A stretch of DNA of 34,031 nt from a virus, in IMG/VR virus record IMGVR_UViG_3300032296_001413, positions 1 to 34,031 of that record. The stretch is one strand, 5' to 3'. Below, piece after piece: positions 6,638 to 13,825 of this stretch. A program made the translations under genes and the position numbers. The notes under the pieces were generated by a model. That model saw only the letters and a list, made by a program, of their open reading frames with translations. It did no database searches and was not told where the DNA came from. The stretch's first letter is position 1, and each line of letters starts with the position of its first letter.

Positions 6638-6638
6638 A

Positions 6639-7301
6639 ATGGCAAAAGACAAAAAATCATTTATTCTCTATGGTGATATAATTCACACGGTAGAGAAACT
6701 TAGCGACACAGATGCAGGTCAGTTACTAAAGCATATTTTAAGATATGTAAATGACCAAAATCCAACAACTGATAATACTTTAGTTGAAATTGCTTTTGAG
6801 CCTATTAAACAGCAACTTAAACGCGACTTAGTAAAGTTTAATGAAGTTAAGTTAAAGCGAAGTGAAGCGGGTAAAGCAGGTGCTAGCAAAAGATGGCAAG
6901 AAATAGCAAATGATAGCAAACGCATACAAACGATAGCAAAAATAGCTGTTAATGATAATGATAATGATAGTGTTATAAATAATACTATTATAAACTATCA
7001 AGCGTTGCTTGATTTTGTGAATGAAACTTTTGGCCGAAAATTTAAAGTAATCAACGACAAAGTAAAGAAGTCATACAAGGCAAGATTGAAAGAAGGCTAC
7101 AAAAAAGAAGATATTTTTGAGGCAATCAAGAATTGTAAAAACGTAAAATATCATATTGAGAACAATTTCCAATATTGCACACCTGAATTTTTCAGTAGAT
7201 CTGAAACACTTGATAAGTACGCGCAAAGAACTATTGTAACCGAAAGTGATGCTATTGTCGCACATCTAAATAAACAATCCAATGCTACTAAAACAAGGTG
7301 A
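6639..7301 (+). CDS. Phage replication initiator / replisome organiser
   Basis: A 220-residue protein. Residues 1-90 (KSFILYGDIIHTVEKLSDTD, LLKHILRYVND, RSEAGKAGASKRW) match the DUF6291-type N-terminal domain common in phage replication proteins. Residues 122-195 (LLDFVNETFGRKFKV, KVKYHIENNFQYCTPEFF) match the conserved phage C-terminal domain Phg_2220_C of replisome organisers. The domains are joined by an Asn/Asp-rich linker (NDNDNDSVINN). It probably binds the origin and recruits the helicase encoded next, whose start it overlaps by 20 bases. Downstream of the structured leader at 6540-6627. Confidence 0.8.
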   Translation: MAKDKKSFILYGDIIHTVEKLSDTDAGQLLKHILRYVNDQNPTTDNTLVEIAFEPIKQQLKRDLVKFNEVKLKRSEAGKAGASKRWQEIANDSKRIQTIAKIAVNDNDNDSVINNTIINYQALLDFVNETFGRKFKVINDKVKKSYKARLKEGYKKEDIFEAIKNCKNVKYHIENNFQYCTPEFFSRSETLDKYAQRTIVTESDAIVAHLNKQSNATKTR

Positions 7302-8196
7302 TGCGCTGCAATACTTACTAGATGTAAGAGATGGCAAAATAAAACAGGGCTTAGGTATTGGTTGTGCTCTTGATGACAATTTGAAATTTAAACCTAAGCA
7401 ACTCAATATCATTCTAGGTCATGACAACGTAGGCAAGTCTTATTGGATAAATTGGTATTTTCTTACGCTTGCGTTAAAACACGGACTTACATTTTGTATT
7501 TGGTCTGGCGAAAATCAAAAGGGTCAAATTTTGCGTGACATGGTGCAAATGTACAGGGGTAAGCACTTTAACTCATTGACGCACAACCAAATAATGAGTG
7601 ACGTAGGTTATTTAGAACAATATTTTGTGTTTGTAGATAACTCGAATATGTACAAGCCTGAACAAATATTAGAACTATTCAAGGAAAGCGGAGCGAATGT
7701 GGGTCTCATTGACCCATTTACAGGCTTACATAGGGAGATGTCATTTGCAGGAAACTACGATTTTATGAATAAAGCGCGCCAATTCGTAAACAGCACAGGA
7801 ATGACAATCTACATAAACACACACCCAAATAGCGAGAGCGGTAGAAGTGGAAATCTTTATGCAGAAGGCGAGCTAAAAGGACACTTGAAACCACCGCTGA
7901 AGGACCACATTGAAGGTGGTAAGGCTTTTTTAAATCGCTGTGATGACATGATAGTCATACATAGACTAGTAAAGCATCCTGATCACAAGTATAGAACTTG
8001 GGTAATGGTTGAGAAGGTAAAAGATATGGAAACAGGTGGAAAACACACAGAGCTTGATAGTCCTATTGTTTTTGATTTTAACAGGGGTTTAGGTTTTGAA
8101 ATATTAGGAGCTGACCCATTAAAAGTTTACAGGCCGGTAGAATCTCAACAGACAATTTTAAATAGCATGGATATGTCTAACAAAACACCTTTTTAA
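7282..8196 (+). CDS. RecA/DnaB-fold replicative helicase
   Basis: A 304-residue protein with a Walker A motif GHDNVGKS (residues 46-53) and a Walker B-like VGLIDPF (Asp144), then INTHPNSES. This is a RecA-type motor. It lacks the N-terminal domain of full DnaB, as is common in compact phage replication modules, where the initiator gene lies directly upstream. The conserved HIEGGKAFLNRCDDMIVIHR segment is seen in Bacteroidetes phage helicases. It overlaps the initiator stop by 20 bases in another frame. Likely role: unwinding at the replication fork. No separate primase is recognised. Confidence 0.8.
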   Translation: MLLKQGDALQYLLDVRDGKIKQGLGIGCALDDNLKFKPKQLNIILGHDNVGKSYWINWYFLTLALKHGLTFCIWSGENQKGQILRDMVQMYRGKHFNSLTHNQIMSDVGYLEQYFVFVDNSNMYKPEQILELFKESGANVGLIDPFTGLHREMSFAGNYDFMNKARQFVNSTGMTIYINTHPNSESGRSGNLYAEGELKGHLKPPLKDHIEGGKAFLNRCDDMIVIHRLVKHPDHKYRTWVMVEKVKDMETGGKHTELDSPIVFDFNRGLGFEILGADPLKVYRPVESQQTILNSMDMSNKTPF

Positions 8197-8197
8197 C

Positions 8198-8494
8198 ATG
8201 GATCTAAACTTAAAAATAATTGTAGCAAAATCAAATATTCAAACGATTTTACACCGTTTACGATTGACCCGTGAAGACATTGAAAAGAACAGGCCGACAG
8301 CTATAAAGTACATAGAAGGCAGCAGAGACACAGAGGCAAAACTATCTCAAGTAAATGTAATTTTTCAAGAGCTAGAGCATGAAGCAAGAATGCAAGGCCG
8401 AGAAAATATGATCTTAACACACCAAAACATGGAGCTCAAGCAAAGAATTGAAGAGTTAGAAAATCAAATTAAATACCAAAACATTGAAATATGA
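8198..8494 (+). CDS. Coiled-coil hypothetical protein
   Basis: A 98-residue protein starting one base after the helicase stop. The C-terminal half is a clear coiled coil (HQNMELKQRIEELENQIKYQ). The N-terminal half is mixed and charged. No enzymatic motif. It may be an accessory of the replication module given the tight spacing. It overlaps the next gene by 4 bases. Confidence 0.7.
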   Translation: MDLNLKIIVAKSNIQTILHRLRLTREDIEKNRPTAIKYIEGSRDTEAKLSQVNVIFQELEHEARMQGRENMILTHQNMELKQRIEELENQIKYQNIEI

Positions 8495-8640
8495 GAACTA
8501 AACTAATTTACTACGTTGGTCAGAAAGTTATTCAAGAGTGGATATTTATATCAAAATCATTGGCTTATTGGCAGAAATCAAAATTACTTAGCTCTGGGCA
8601 ATACAATACAGGAAAATTTAAAATTGTAGAAATAAAATAA
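8491..8640 (+). CDS. 49-residue hypothetical protein
   Basis: A small ORF beginning in an ATGA overlap and ending in TAA five bases before the operator-like repeat at 8645. The product is basic with aromatic residues (MRTKLIYYVGQKVIQEWIF). No family is recognised. Supported mainly by coupling. Confidence 0.55.
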   Translation: MRTKLIYYVGQKVIQEWIFISKSLAYWQKSKLLSSGQYNTGKFKIVEIK

Positions 8641-8644
8641 ACCA

Positions 8645-8670
8645 ACTATAAATAATTATACCTATATTTA
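8645..8670 (+). promoter_or_regulatory. Promoter and operator-like repeat of the recombination operon
   Basis: ACTATAAATAATTATACC (8645-8662) matches the 18-bp palindrome at 4064 at 15 positions and is followed by the -7-like TATATTTA (8663-8670). There is no -33 TTTG at the expected place. Transcription would start near 8676, about 20 bases before the ATG at 8696. Confidence 0.5.
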
Positions 8671-8695
8671 CACCCAAAACCAATATACAACAACA

Positions 8696-10627
8696 ATGAA
8701 AAAGCTAATTTTAAGCAAGTTGCATATTCGCGACTTTAAGAAAATCAACGATTTAGAGATTGATTTTTCACAACAAACCACCATTGCCGGCACCAACGGA
8801 GTGGGTAAATCGACCATCTTTGATGCTTACACCTGGTTACTCTACGGCAAGAACTCGCACGATCAACAAGATTTCAGTATTAAGCGCCTAGATGAAAACG
8901 GAAACGTGATTCATAATCTAGTTGCTAGCGTGCGCGGTGTTTTTATCCTAGACAGCGATGTTATCCAACTAGAGCGCCGTTACAAAGAGAAATGGCAAAA
9001 GAAACGCGGTAACGAGCATGAAGAGCTTACAGGGCATACAACTGAGTATTTCATCGACCAAATACCAAAGAGCAAATCAGAGTTTGACGCCTACGTCAAA
9101 GGCATGATTTCTGACACTATTGCAAAGGTCATCAGCTCGCCGCTTTATTTCAATGAAAAAATGAAATGGCAGGAGCGCCGCGAGATTTTAACATCCATTG
9201 CAGGCGATACAACGCCCGAAGATGTGCTAAATTTTGCGCCTGACGAATTTAAATCAGCAAATGAACTACTTGCTTTACTCGAGGCAAGAAAGTCGCTCAC
9301 AGACGAAAAAACGCGCATTGCATCGGAACGCAAAAGATTAAAGGAGCAACTAGATGGCATTGCGCCTAAGATTGAGGAGCTTACAAGCATGACTGTAACC
9401 GAGTTGGATGCTACGGAGCTAAGCGCAAAGAAAGCCGAGCTAAACGCAGCTAAAGAGCAAATCAATAAGCAACTCGATGACATTGCCGAGAAGAACAAAG
9501 CCGAGCAACAAAAGGTCATTGATAGTAACAATCAGCTTTACAAATGGCAGGATGAGCTAAGCAAGGCAAAACGCGAGCTACTCAAAGACCATAACGACCG
9601 AGCACAGGCATACGAGAAACGCAAAGCAGATTTGCGCCTAGAAATCCAAAAGCTAGAGTTTGAGCAGGCTGAAACAAAGTCAAAACTTACAGCACTTGAA
9701 AAATCAATCGAACAGCACCAAGCCGCATCTGATAAACTCAAAGAGGCATGGACTAAAAAGAAAGCCGAGCAATTTACATTTGTAGCTGAAAACTGCCCAT
9801 GTTGCCACCGCCCAATGGACAACAATGAAGAGCAGCAACTAGAGAAGTTCAATGTAGCTAGAGCCAACGCAATAGCGCAAATACTCAAAGAGGCTACCGA
9901 CATCAAAGAGCTCAAAGAAGCCGAGCAACGCCAGGCGCAAACTCTTGACCTCACATTGATTCGAATTGCTAACGACATCGAGACGAAAAACACCTACTTG
10001 AAAGAAGTAGAGGCTTCATTTGTAGTCGAGCAAGAGCCAAGCGACACGCCTGACATGGTTGCATTGAAAAACGCCATCGACACGCATAAGCCTTACACAC
10101 CTGAGGCAGTTTGCAACAATGCTTTAAAGCAAGAACGCGAGCAACTAGATGAGCAAATCAAAGAGGTAGAGGCATCGTTGGTCAAGCTAGGCCACATTAC
10201 CGAGATTAACACCCGTATTGCCGAACTATCAGAAAACAAGCGCGTACTTGCGCAACAAATCGCAAGCCTTGAGCGCGTGGCTTTCCAAATTGACGCATAC
10301 GAAAAAGCGCAAATTGAGCTAGTTGAAAGTAGAGTAAACGCAAAGTTTGCTATTGTCAAGTGGAAAATGTTTGATGAGCAAATCAATGGAGGTTTGGCGC
10401 CAACTTGCGAGGCAACTGTAAACGGAACGCCTTACAACGATCTAAACACCGCGATGAAAATCAACGCTGGCCTTGACGTAATCAACGCGCTTAACTACCA
10501 TTTCGGAATGTTTGCGCCTGTGTTCATTGACGCACGTGAAAGCATTGTTGATATAATTGAAACGGACTGCCAAGTCATTAGCTTGCAAGTGGATAAATCG
10601 TTTAGTGAATTGACTGTAATTGTATAA
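8696..10627 (+). CDS. SbcC/Rad50-like SMC-family ATPase
   Basis: A 643-residue protein with Walker A GTNGVGKST (residues 32-40), two long coiled-coil arms (about 200-360 and 390-560) joined by a zinc-hook-like CPCC (Cys367, Cys369, Cys370), and a C-terminal half with NTAMKINAGLDVINAL and a Walker B strand ending in Asp612 (APVFIDARES). It is about half the length of bacterial SbcC, as usual for phage AAA_23 proteins. Such ATPases act with a nuclease on DNA ends during recombination and replication. The partner is not adjacent; RecT and the MBL-fold gene lie 1-2 kb downstream and a calcineurin-type phosphoesterase is at 2997-3878. Confidence 0.85.
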   Translation: MKKLILSKLHIRDFKKINDLEIDFSQQTTIAGTNGVGKSTIFDAYTWLLYGKNSHDQQDFSIKRLDENGNVIHNLVASVRGVFILDSDVIQLERRYKEKWQKKRGNEHEELTGHTTEYFIDQIPKSKSEFDAYVKGMISDTIAKVISSPLYFNEKMKWQERREILTSIAGDTTPEDVLNFAPDEFKSANELLALLEARKSLTDEKTRIASERKRLKEQLDGIAPKIEELTSMTVTELDATELSAKKAELNAAKEQINKQLDDIAEKNKAEQQKVIDSNNQLYKWQDELSKAKRELLKDHNDRAQAYEKRKADLRLEIQKLEFEQAETKSKLTALEKSIEQHQAASDKLKEAWTKKKAEQFTFVAENCPCCHRPMDNNEEQQLEKFNVARANAIAQILKEATDIKELKEAEQRQAQTLDLTLIRIANDIETKNTYLKEVEASFVVEQEPSDTPDMVALKNAIDTHKPYTPEAVCNNALKQEREQLDEQIKEVEASLVKLGHITEINTRIAELSENKRVLAQQIASLERVAFQIDAYEKAQIELVESRVNAKFAIVKWKMFDEQINGGLAPTCEATVNGTPYNDLNTAMKINAGLDVINALNYHFGMFAPVFIDARESIVDIIETDCQVISLQVDKSFSELTVIV

Positions 10628-10645
10628 CCCTAAAATCAAGATAAA

Positions 10646-10963
10646 ATGAAACAAAATTCAACAATCAGAAACTACAATTTCAAAGTAACTACTATTGAAA
10701 GCGGTCAAAGAGCTAAATACGGAGATAGTTATTTTCATTTTGAAATTGAAAATATAAGTGATATTGATTATGCCGAGCATGTTGTTCAAGATTTTTGTAC
10801 TGGCTTTTTAAGGCCAGCAAGATTTAATCATGAAAAGAGACGTGAACACTTATCAAAGCCCGATGTAGATTTCGCATTACATTTTGCGCCTTATTGGACT
10901 GAATTTAAAAAAGTAGACGAGCGAAAATTTGTTTACAAAATGATAGAACCTTCAACACATTAA
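10646..10963 (+). CDS. Hypothetical protein of recombination operon
   Basis: A 105-residue soluble protein with beta-rich N-terminus (TIRNYNFKVTTIESGQRAKY) and an aromatic C-terminus. The ATG is preceded by ACCCTAAAATCAAGATAAA, an A-rich pre-start sequence similar to those before 4474 and 14040. No family is recognised. Confidence 0.7.
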   Translation: MKQNSTIRNYNFKVTTIESGQRAKYGDSYFHFEIENISDIDYAEHVVQDFCTGFLRPARFNHEKRREHLSKPDVDFALHFAPYWTEFKKVDERKFVYKMIEPSTH

Positions 10964-10966
10964 AAA

Positions 10967-11179
10967 ATGGAAAACGTAAAACAATCCGCATTTGCTTGCG
11001 CAAACGAATATCATTTGCAACAAGGCCTAACCAAACGCGAGTATTTTGCAGGGATGGCAATGATTGGATTATACTCTATGAAAGACGCTATTTGCTGGAC
11101 AGATGAGGATATTGCTAAAATGTCAGTAAAACAATCTGACGCGCTACTCGCAGAACTTGAAAAAACTGAGAAAGCATGA
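10967..11179 (+). CDS. Conserved small Bacteroidetes phage protein
   Basis: A 70-residue acidic protein. The pattern GLTKREYFAGMAMIGLYSM is one I recognise as recurring in short proteins of Bacteroidetes phages. The function is unknown. Starts 3 bases after the previous stop and overlaps the next start by 4 bases. Confidence 0.75.
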   Translation: MENVKQSAFACANEYHLQQGLTKREYFAGMAMIGLYSMKDAICWTDEDIAKMSVKQSDALLAELEKTEKA

Positions 11180-11370
11180 ACTACGAACTAAACGTCAAAT
11201 CCGACCATTGGCGAAGCTGTTACACTATCCGCTTAAAGTACGCGTCAGGTGTTGAAAAGTACCGAACCAAGCGCCTGTCTAAAGACGAATTTGAAAAGAT
11301 GCGTAACTACACCCATGAGGATTGGGAGAGATACCTCGATAGTTCAGAAAATTATAAACTAGTAAAGTAA
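11176..11370 (+). CDS. Hypothetical protein
   Basis: A 64-residue basic soluble protein (KSDHWRSCYTIRLKYASG, then KRLSKDEFEKM). ATGA coupling to the previous gene. It ends 5 bases before the operator-like repeat at 11376. No family is recognised. Confidence 0.65.
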   Translation: MNYELNVKSDHWRSCYTIRLKYASGVEKYRTKRLSKDEFEKMRNYTHEDWERYLDSSENYKLVK

Positions 11371-11375
11371 AATCC

Positions 11376-11395
11376 ACTATAAATACTTATATTTG
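11376..11395 (+). promoter_or_regulatory. Promoter with operator-like repeat before the tRNA-like RNA
   Basis: ACTATAAATACTTATATT (11376-11393) matches the palindrome at 4064 at 16 of 18 positions and overlaps a perfect -7 box TATATTTG (11388-11395). No -33 box is visible. Transcription should begin near 11401, about 5 bases before the tRNA-like fold. Confidence 0.55.
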
Positions 11396-11405
11396 ATAAA
11401 ATTTT

Positions 11406-11503
11406 AGTCAGGTGGCGAAAATGGTAACGCAGTGTTGATTGGAAACGTATGGAAATCAAAATAACACGTATAACTATTGCAGGTTCGAATCCTGCCCTGA
11501 CAA
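11406..11503 (+). tRNA. tRNA-like RNA with enlarged anticodon/variable region
   Basis: The acceptor strands AGTCAGG (11406-11412) and CCTGACA (11496-11502) pair over 6 bp with an A-A mismatch at the first position. The D arm is GCG / CGC (11415-11417, 11428-11430) with GG in the loop. The T arm is perfect, GCAGG-TTCGAAT-CCTGC (11479-11495). The region between D and T arms is 48 bases (11431-11478) instead of the usual 23 or so. GTGTT / AACGT would give a standard 7-base loop GATTGGA, but without U33. TTGATT / AATCAA gives a 13-base loop. The anticodon therefore cannot be assigned. It could be a diverged class II tRNA, a tRNA with an insertion, or a tRNA-mimic leader of the recT transcript. 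Confidence 0.6.
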
Positions 11504-11513
11504 CAAAATCCTG

Positions 11514-11555
11514 CCCCATGGCCTGTACATATTTATGATGTACGTTCGTTTGGGG
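11514..11555 (+). ncRNA. Hairpin in the recT leader
   Basis: CCCCA (11514-11518) pairs with TGGGG (11551-11555) and encloses a hairpin GTACAT / ATGTAC (11525-11530, 11538-11543). The same plan, C run and G run around a GTA-TAC hairpin, precedes RNA element copy A, so it may be the 5' domain of that element. Confidence 0.4.
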
Positions 11556-11557
11556 GT

Positions 11558-11594
11558 GGTTGACAGCTCGGAAAGACGAGCATCTTTTGTAACC
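11558..11594 (+). ncRNA. Structured RNA element, copy B
   Basis: The 31-base core at 11558-11588 aligns without gaps to copy A (4424-4454), 26 identities. The stem GCTCG / CGAGC replaces GCCGG / CCGGC of copy A by two double compensatory changes, keeping the GAAAGA loop. GGTT (11558-11561) pairs with AACC (11591-11594). AAAGA in the loop is complementary to TCTTT (11583-11587), forming a potential H-type pseudoknot. The broken T run makes a plain terminator unlikely here. It ends 23 bases before the recT ATG. Confidence 0.6.
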
Positions 11595-11611
11595 AATTAA
11601 ATTCATATACA

Positions 11612-12481
11612 ATGAACACAACAACGCAGCCAGCAGTGGCAGAAAAGGACATCACTACGCAAGTCCTTCAGAAAGTGCAAGCCTTTGAGAAATCAGGCGA
11701 GCTAAGAATCCCAAAAGACTACTCACCCGAGAACGCGCTCAAAGGCGCAATGCTAGTCTTGTCAGACCTAAAAACAAAAGACGGTCATTCGGTTTTGCAG
11801 TATTGCTCAAAAACGAGTATTGCTCAATCCCTTTTGAAAATGGTTGTAGAAGGTCTAAGCGTGCTCAAAAAGCAAGGGTATTTTATTCCTTACGACAAGG
11901 AATTGACATGGTCGCGAAGCTACCAAGGCTCAATTGCTTTGGCTAAGCGAGTAGCTGAGGTCAAAGAGGTAAACGCAGTTGTAGTTTATCAAAACGATGT
12001 ATTCGAGTACGGAACTGACGTGAAAACAGGCCGCCAAGAAATCTACAAGCACATTAACAAACTTGAGAACATTGCCAACGACAAGATTATTGCGGCCTAT
12101 GCAATTGTAATCTACAAAGATGGATCTACAACGGCAACTGTAATGACCATGGAGCAAATAAGAGCCGCATGGAACCAAGGTGCAACACGTGGCAACTCAC
12201 CTGCGCACAAAAATTTCACTGAGGAAATGGCTAAAAAGACGGTCATAAACCGCGCTTGCAAAACTCCTATCAATAGCTCAACGGATGTTATCCTGGTGGG
12301 TGGTTACGATGAGGACACAGACGAGCCGACAACGATTGATATTAAGCACGAAATTGTTGAGGACACGGCAAGCGAGCAAATAACTTTTGAGATTGAGGCA
12401 AACGAGCCGAAAAGCGCCATTAAGTCAGCAAGACCAACCGAAGCAAAAGCAGAGGCAGAACCATCGGAATTCCCTGAGTAA
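11612..12481 (+). CDS. recT: RecT-family single-strand DNA annealing protein
   Basis: A 289-residue protein with the RecT core: SIAQSLLKMVVEGLSVLKKQ, then WSRSYQGSIALAKRVAEV (the conserved SYxG loop), and VVVYQNDVFEYG, followed by AYAIVIYKDGSTT and MTMEQIRAAW. The acidic Glu/Ala/Lys-rich C-terminal 45 residues are variable, as in the family. It anneals complementary single strands in phage recombination and replication. Preceded by a long structured leader (tRNA-like RNA plus RNA element B). Its last base is the first base of the MBL-fold gene's ATG (TAATG). Confidence 0.9.
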   Translation: MNTTTQPAVAEKDITTQVLQKVQAFEKSGELRIPKDYSPENALKGAMLVLSDLKTKDGHSVLQYCSKTSIAQSLLKMVVEGLSVLKKQGYFIPYDKELTWSRSYQGSIALAKRVAEVKEVNAVVVYQNDVFEYGTDVKTGRQEIYKHINKLENIANDKIIAAYAIVIYKDGSTTATVMTMEQIRAAWNQGATRGNSPAHKNFTEEMAKKTVINRACKTPINSSTDVILVGGYDEDTDEPTTIDIKHEIVEDTASEQITFEIEANEPKSAIKSARPTEAKAEAEPSEFPE

Positions 12482-13176
12482 TGAGAATCAACATTATTTC
12501 ATCAGGCAGTAAAGGCAACGCCTATATAATCGAAAAGAACAACACCGCGCTCTTAGTTGAGTGCGGTGTAAAGTTCGCCGAGATACAAAAGGCGGTAAGT
12601 TTTAACCTCTTAAAAATAAAAGCAGTGCTCGTGTCTCACGAGCACCAGTGACAAGACCACTCGAAAGCATGGCGCCAAGTCATAGGAGCAGGAATACCAA
12701 TGTTTGCAAGCGCAAACACTTACGATGCGCTTAAAGTTGGTCCAGAAGATAGGCAAAGAGCGCTTTATCATGGCGCGATTAGTGGGCCCGTTAAGTGCTT
12801 CAAAGCTAACCACGATGCAGCCGAACCGCTTAATTTCATCATTGATGACCTGTTATTCATTACCGATAACTACAAGCTGCAATTTGACTTTTCGGCATTC
12901 AAGTTCACGTGCGTAATGATTGAGGCAAACTATTGTGAGGAACTCATCAAAGGCAAAGCCGATGACTTTGTAAACAAAAGACGCTTTCGCTCGCACATGA
13001 GCTTTCAAACCGCTTTATTAACCCTAAAAACGCTCGATTTAAGCGAGTGCAAACAAATCATTTTAATTCACCTTAGCGATGGATATACGGACGAAAAGCG
13101 CTTTGTTCAGGACATTGAAAAAGCCTTCGGCATTCCAACTATTTGCGCTGATAAAAACCAAGTAATTGAGTTATGA
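12481..13176 (+). pseudogene. MBL-fold metallo-hydrolase interrupted by in-frame TGA
   Basis: One frame runs from the ATG at 12481 to TGA at 13174-13176 (232 codons including the final stop) except for a TGA at 12649-12651 (codon 57). The N-terminal part (MRINIISSGSKGNAYIIEKN) and SHEHQ are typical of the metallo-beta-lactamase fold YycJ-like group. The zinc motif HxHxDH would read HEHQDH if six bases containing the TGA were removed; as given it reads HEHQ-stop-QDHS. The remainder (FASANTYDAL, FKANHDAAEPLNFII, LIHLSDGYTDEKRF) is well conserved. MBL-fold proteins next to RecT are thought to act as the partner nuclease. Possible explanations: real inactivation, a six-base insertion or assembly error, or two separate polypeptides with restart at ATG 12700. 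Confidence 0.75.
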
Positions 13177-13376
13177 CACTAAAAGAAAAAGCAAAAGAAA
13201 AAGCACAAGAGTTAGTTACTAAATTTATGCCACATTCAACAGGTAATTCTAATAGAAATGAAGCAATTGACTGCGCATTAATTGCAGTTGATGAGGTATT
13301 GAGCCTTCATAAAAAAATACCTCTCGAAACTTTAGAGCTTTATGCAGAAGTAAAAAACGAAATAAGCAACTTTTAA
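13173..13376 (+). CDS. Small helical hypothetical protein
   Basis: A 67-residue, Lys/Glu-rich, helical protein (MTLKEKAKEKAQELVTKF). ATGA overlap with the MBL-fold gene. The middle NRNEAIDCALIAVDEVL resembles short proteins found in Bacteroidetes phages; the function is unknown. Confidence 0.7.
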   Translation: MTLKEKAKEKAQELVTKFMPHSTGNSNRNEAIDCALIAVDEVLSLHKKIPLETLELYAEVKNEISNF

Positions 13377-13387
13377 ACACTAACAAA

Positions 13388-13825
13388 ATGAAACAAACAT
13401 TTTTAACCAAAGTAAGCTACACCAAGCAATTCGATAACGGCACGTTTAAGCGCGTTGTTGAACAATACCTATTCGATGGCCATACATTCACCGACTGCGA
13501 AGCTAACGTATACACGCATTTAGGCTCCATGATTAAAGGCGAGTTCACGATCATGAAAATGGATAAATTTATGGTTGATGACCTAGTCAGTAGTGAAGAA
13601 TATGGATTTGATAAGTATTTCCTAGTCAAACAGGAGTACACCAACCTAGATGACCGCGAAATCAAAATGAAGCTACTTGTTAACGCTGAAAGCATTGAAA
13701 TGGCTCGAGATATGGCTGTAAAATACAATGAACAAGAATTAATGCGATTTGAAACGCAAATCAAATCCATAGTAGAAACCAAAATTTTGGACTATTTCCA
13801 AAGTGAACAAACAATTGAGGAATGA
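13388..13825 (+). CDS. DUF4494-family protein
   Basis: A 145-residue protein matching the pattern of DUF4494, a Bacteroidetes/phage family: an N-terminal strand region with a KVSYTKQFDNGTFKRV-type opening, YLFDGHTFTDCEANVYTHL, GEFTIMKM, then a repeat-like second half (DKYFLVKQEYTNLDDREI, LVNAESIEMA). The biochemical function is unknown. The family fits a Bacteroidetes host. Overlaps the next gene by 4 bases. Confidence 0.8.
   Translation: MKQTFLTKVSYTKQFDNGTFKRVVEQYLFDGHTFTDCEANVYTHLGSMIKGEFTIMKMDKFMVDDLVSSEEYGFDKYFLVKQEYTNLDDREIKMKLLVNAESIEMARDMAVKYNEQELMRFETQIKSIVETKILDYFQSEQTIEE

Noticed and set aside
9145-10386. Minus-strand open frames opposite the SMC-type ATPase
   Set aside because: Ser/Cys/Leu-rich translations with no motifs. 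They are a by-product of Glu/Lys/Ala-rich coiled-coil codons on the plus strand.
11406-11503. tRNA-like sequence as an attachment site
   Set aside because: No integrase gene and no second copy of the sequence are seen in the window.
12649-12651. TGA recoded genome-wide (alternative code) or selenocysteine
   Set aside because: TGA is the normal stop at many ATGA gene junctions here. A residue at this codon would also not restore the HxHxDH spacing. No selenocysteine insertion structure was noticed.
12700-13176. MBL C-terminal part as an independent gene from ATG 12700
   Set aside because: It is in the same frame as the N-terminal part, carries only part of the fold, and would lack the HxHxDH ligands. 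Restart translation remains possible but is not the simplest reading.
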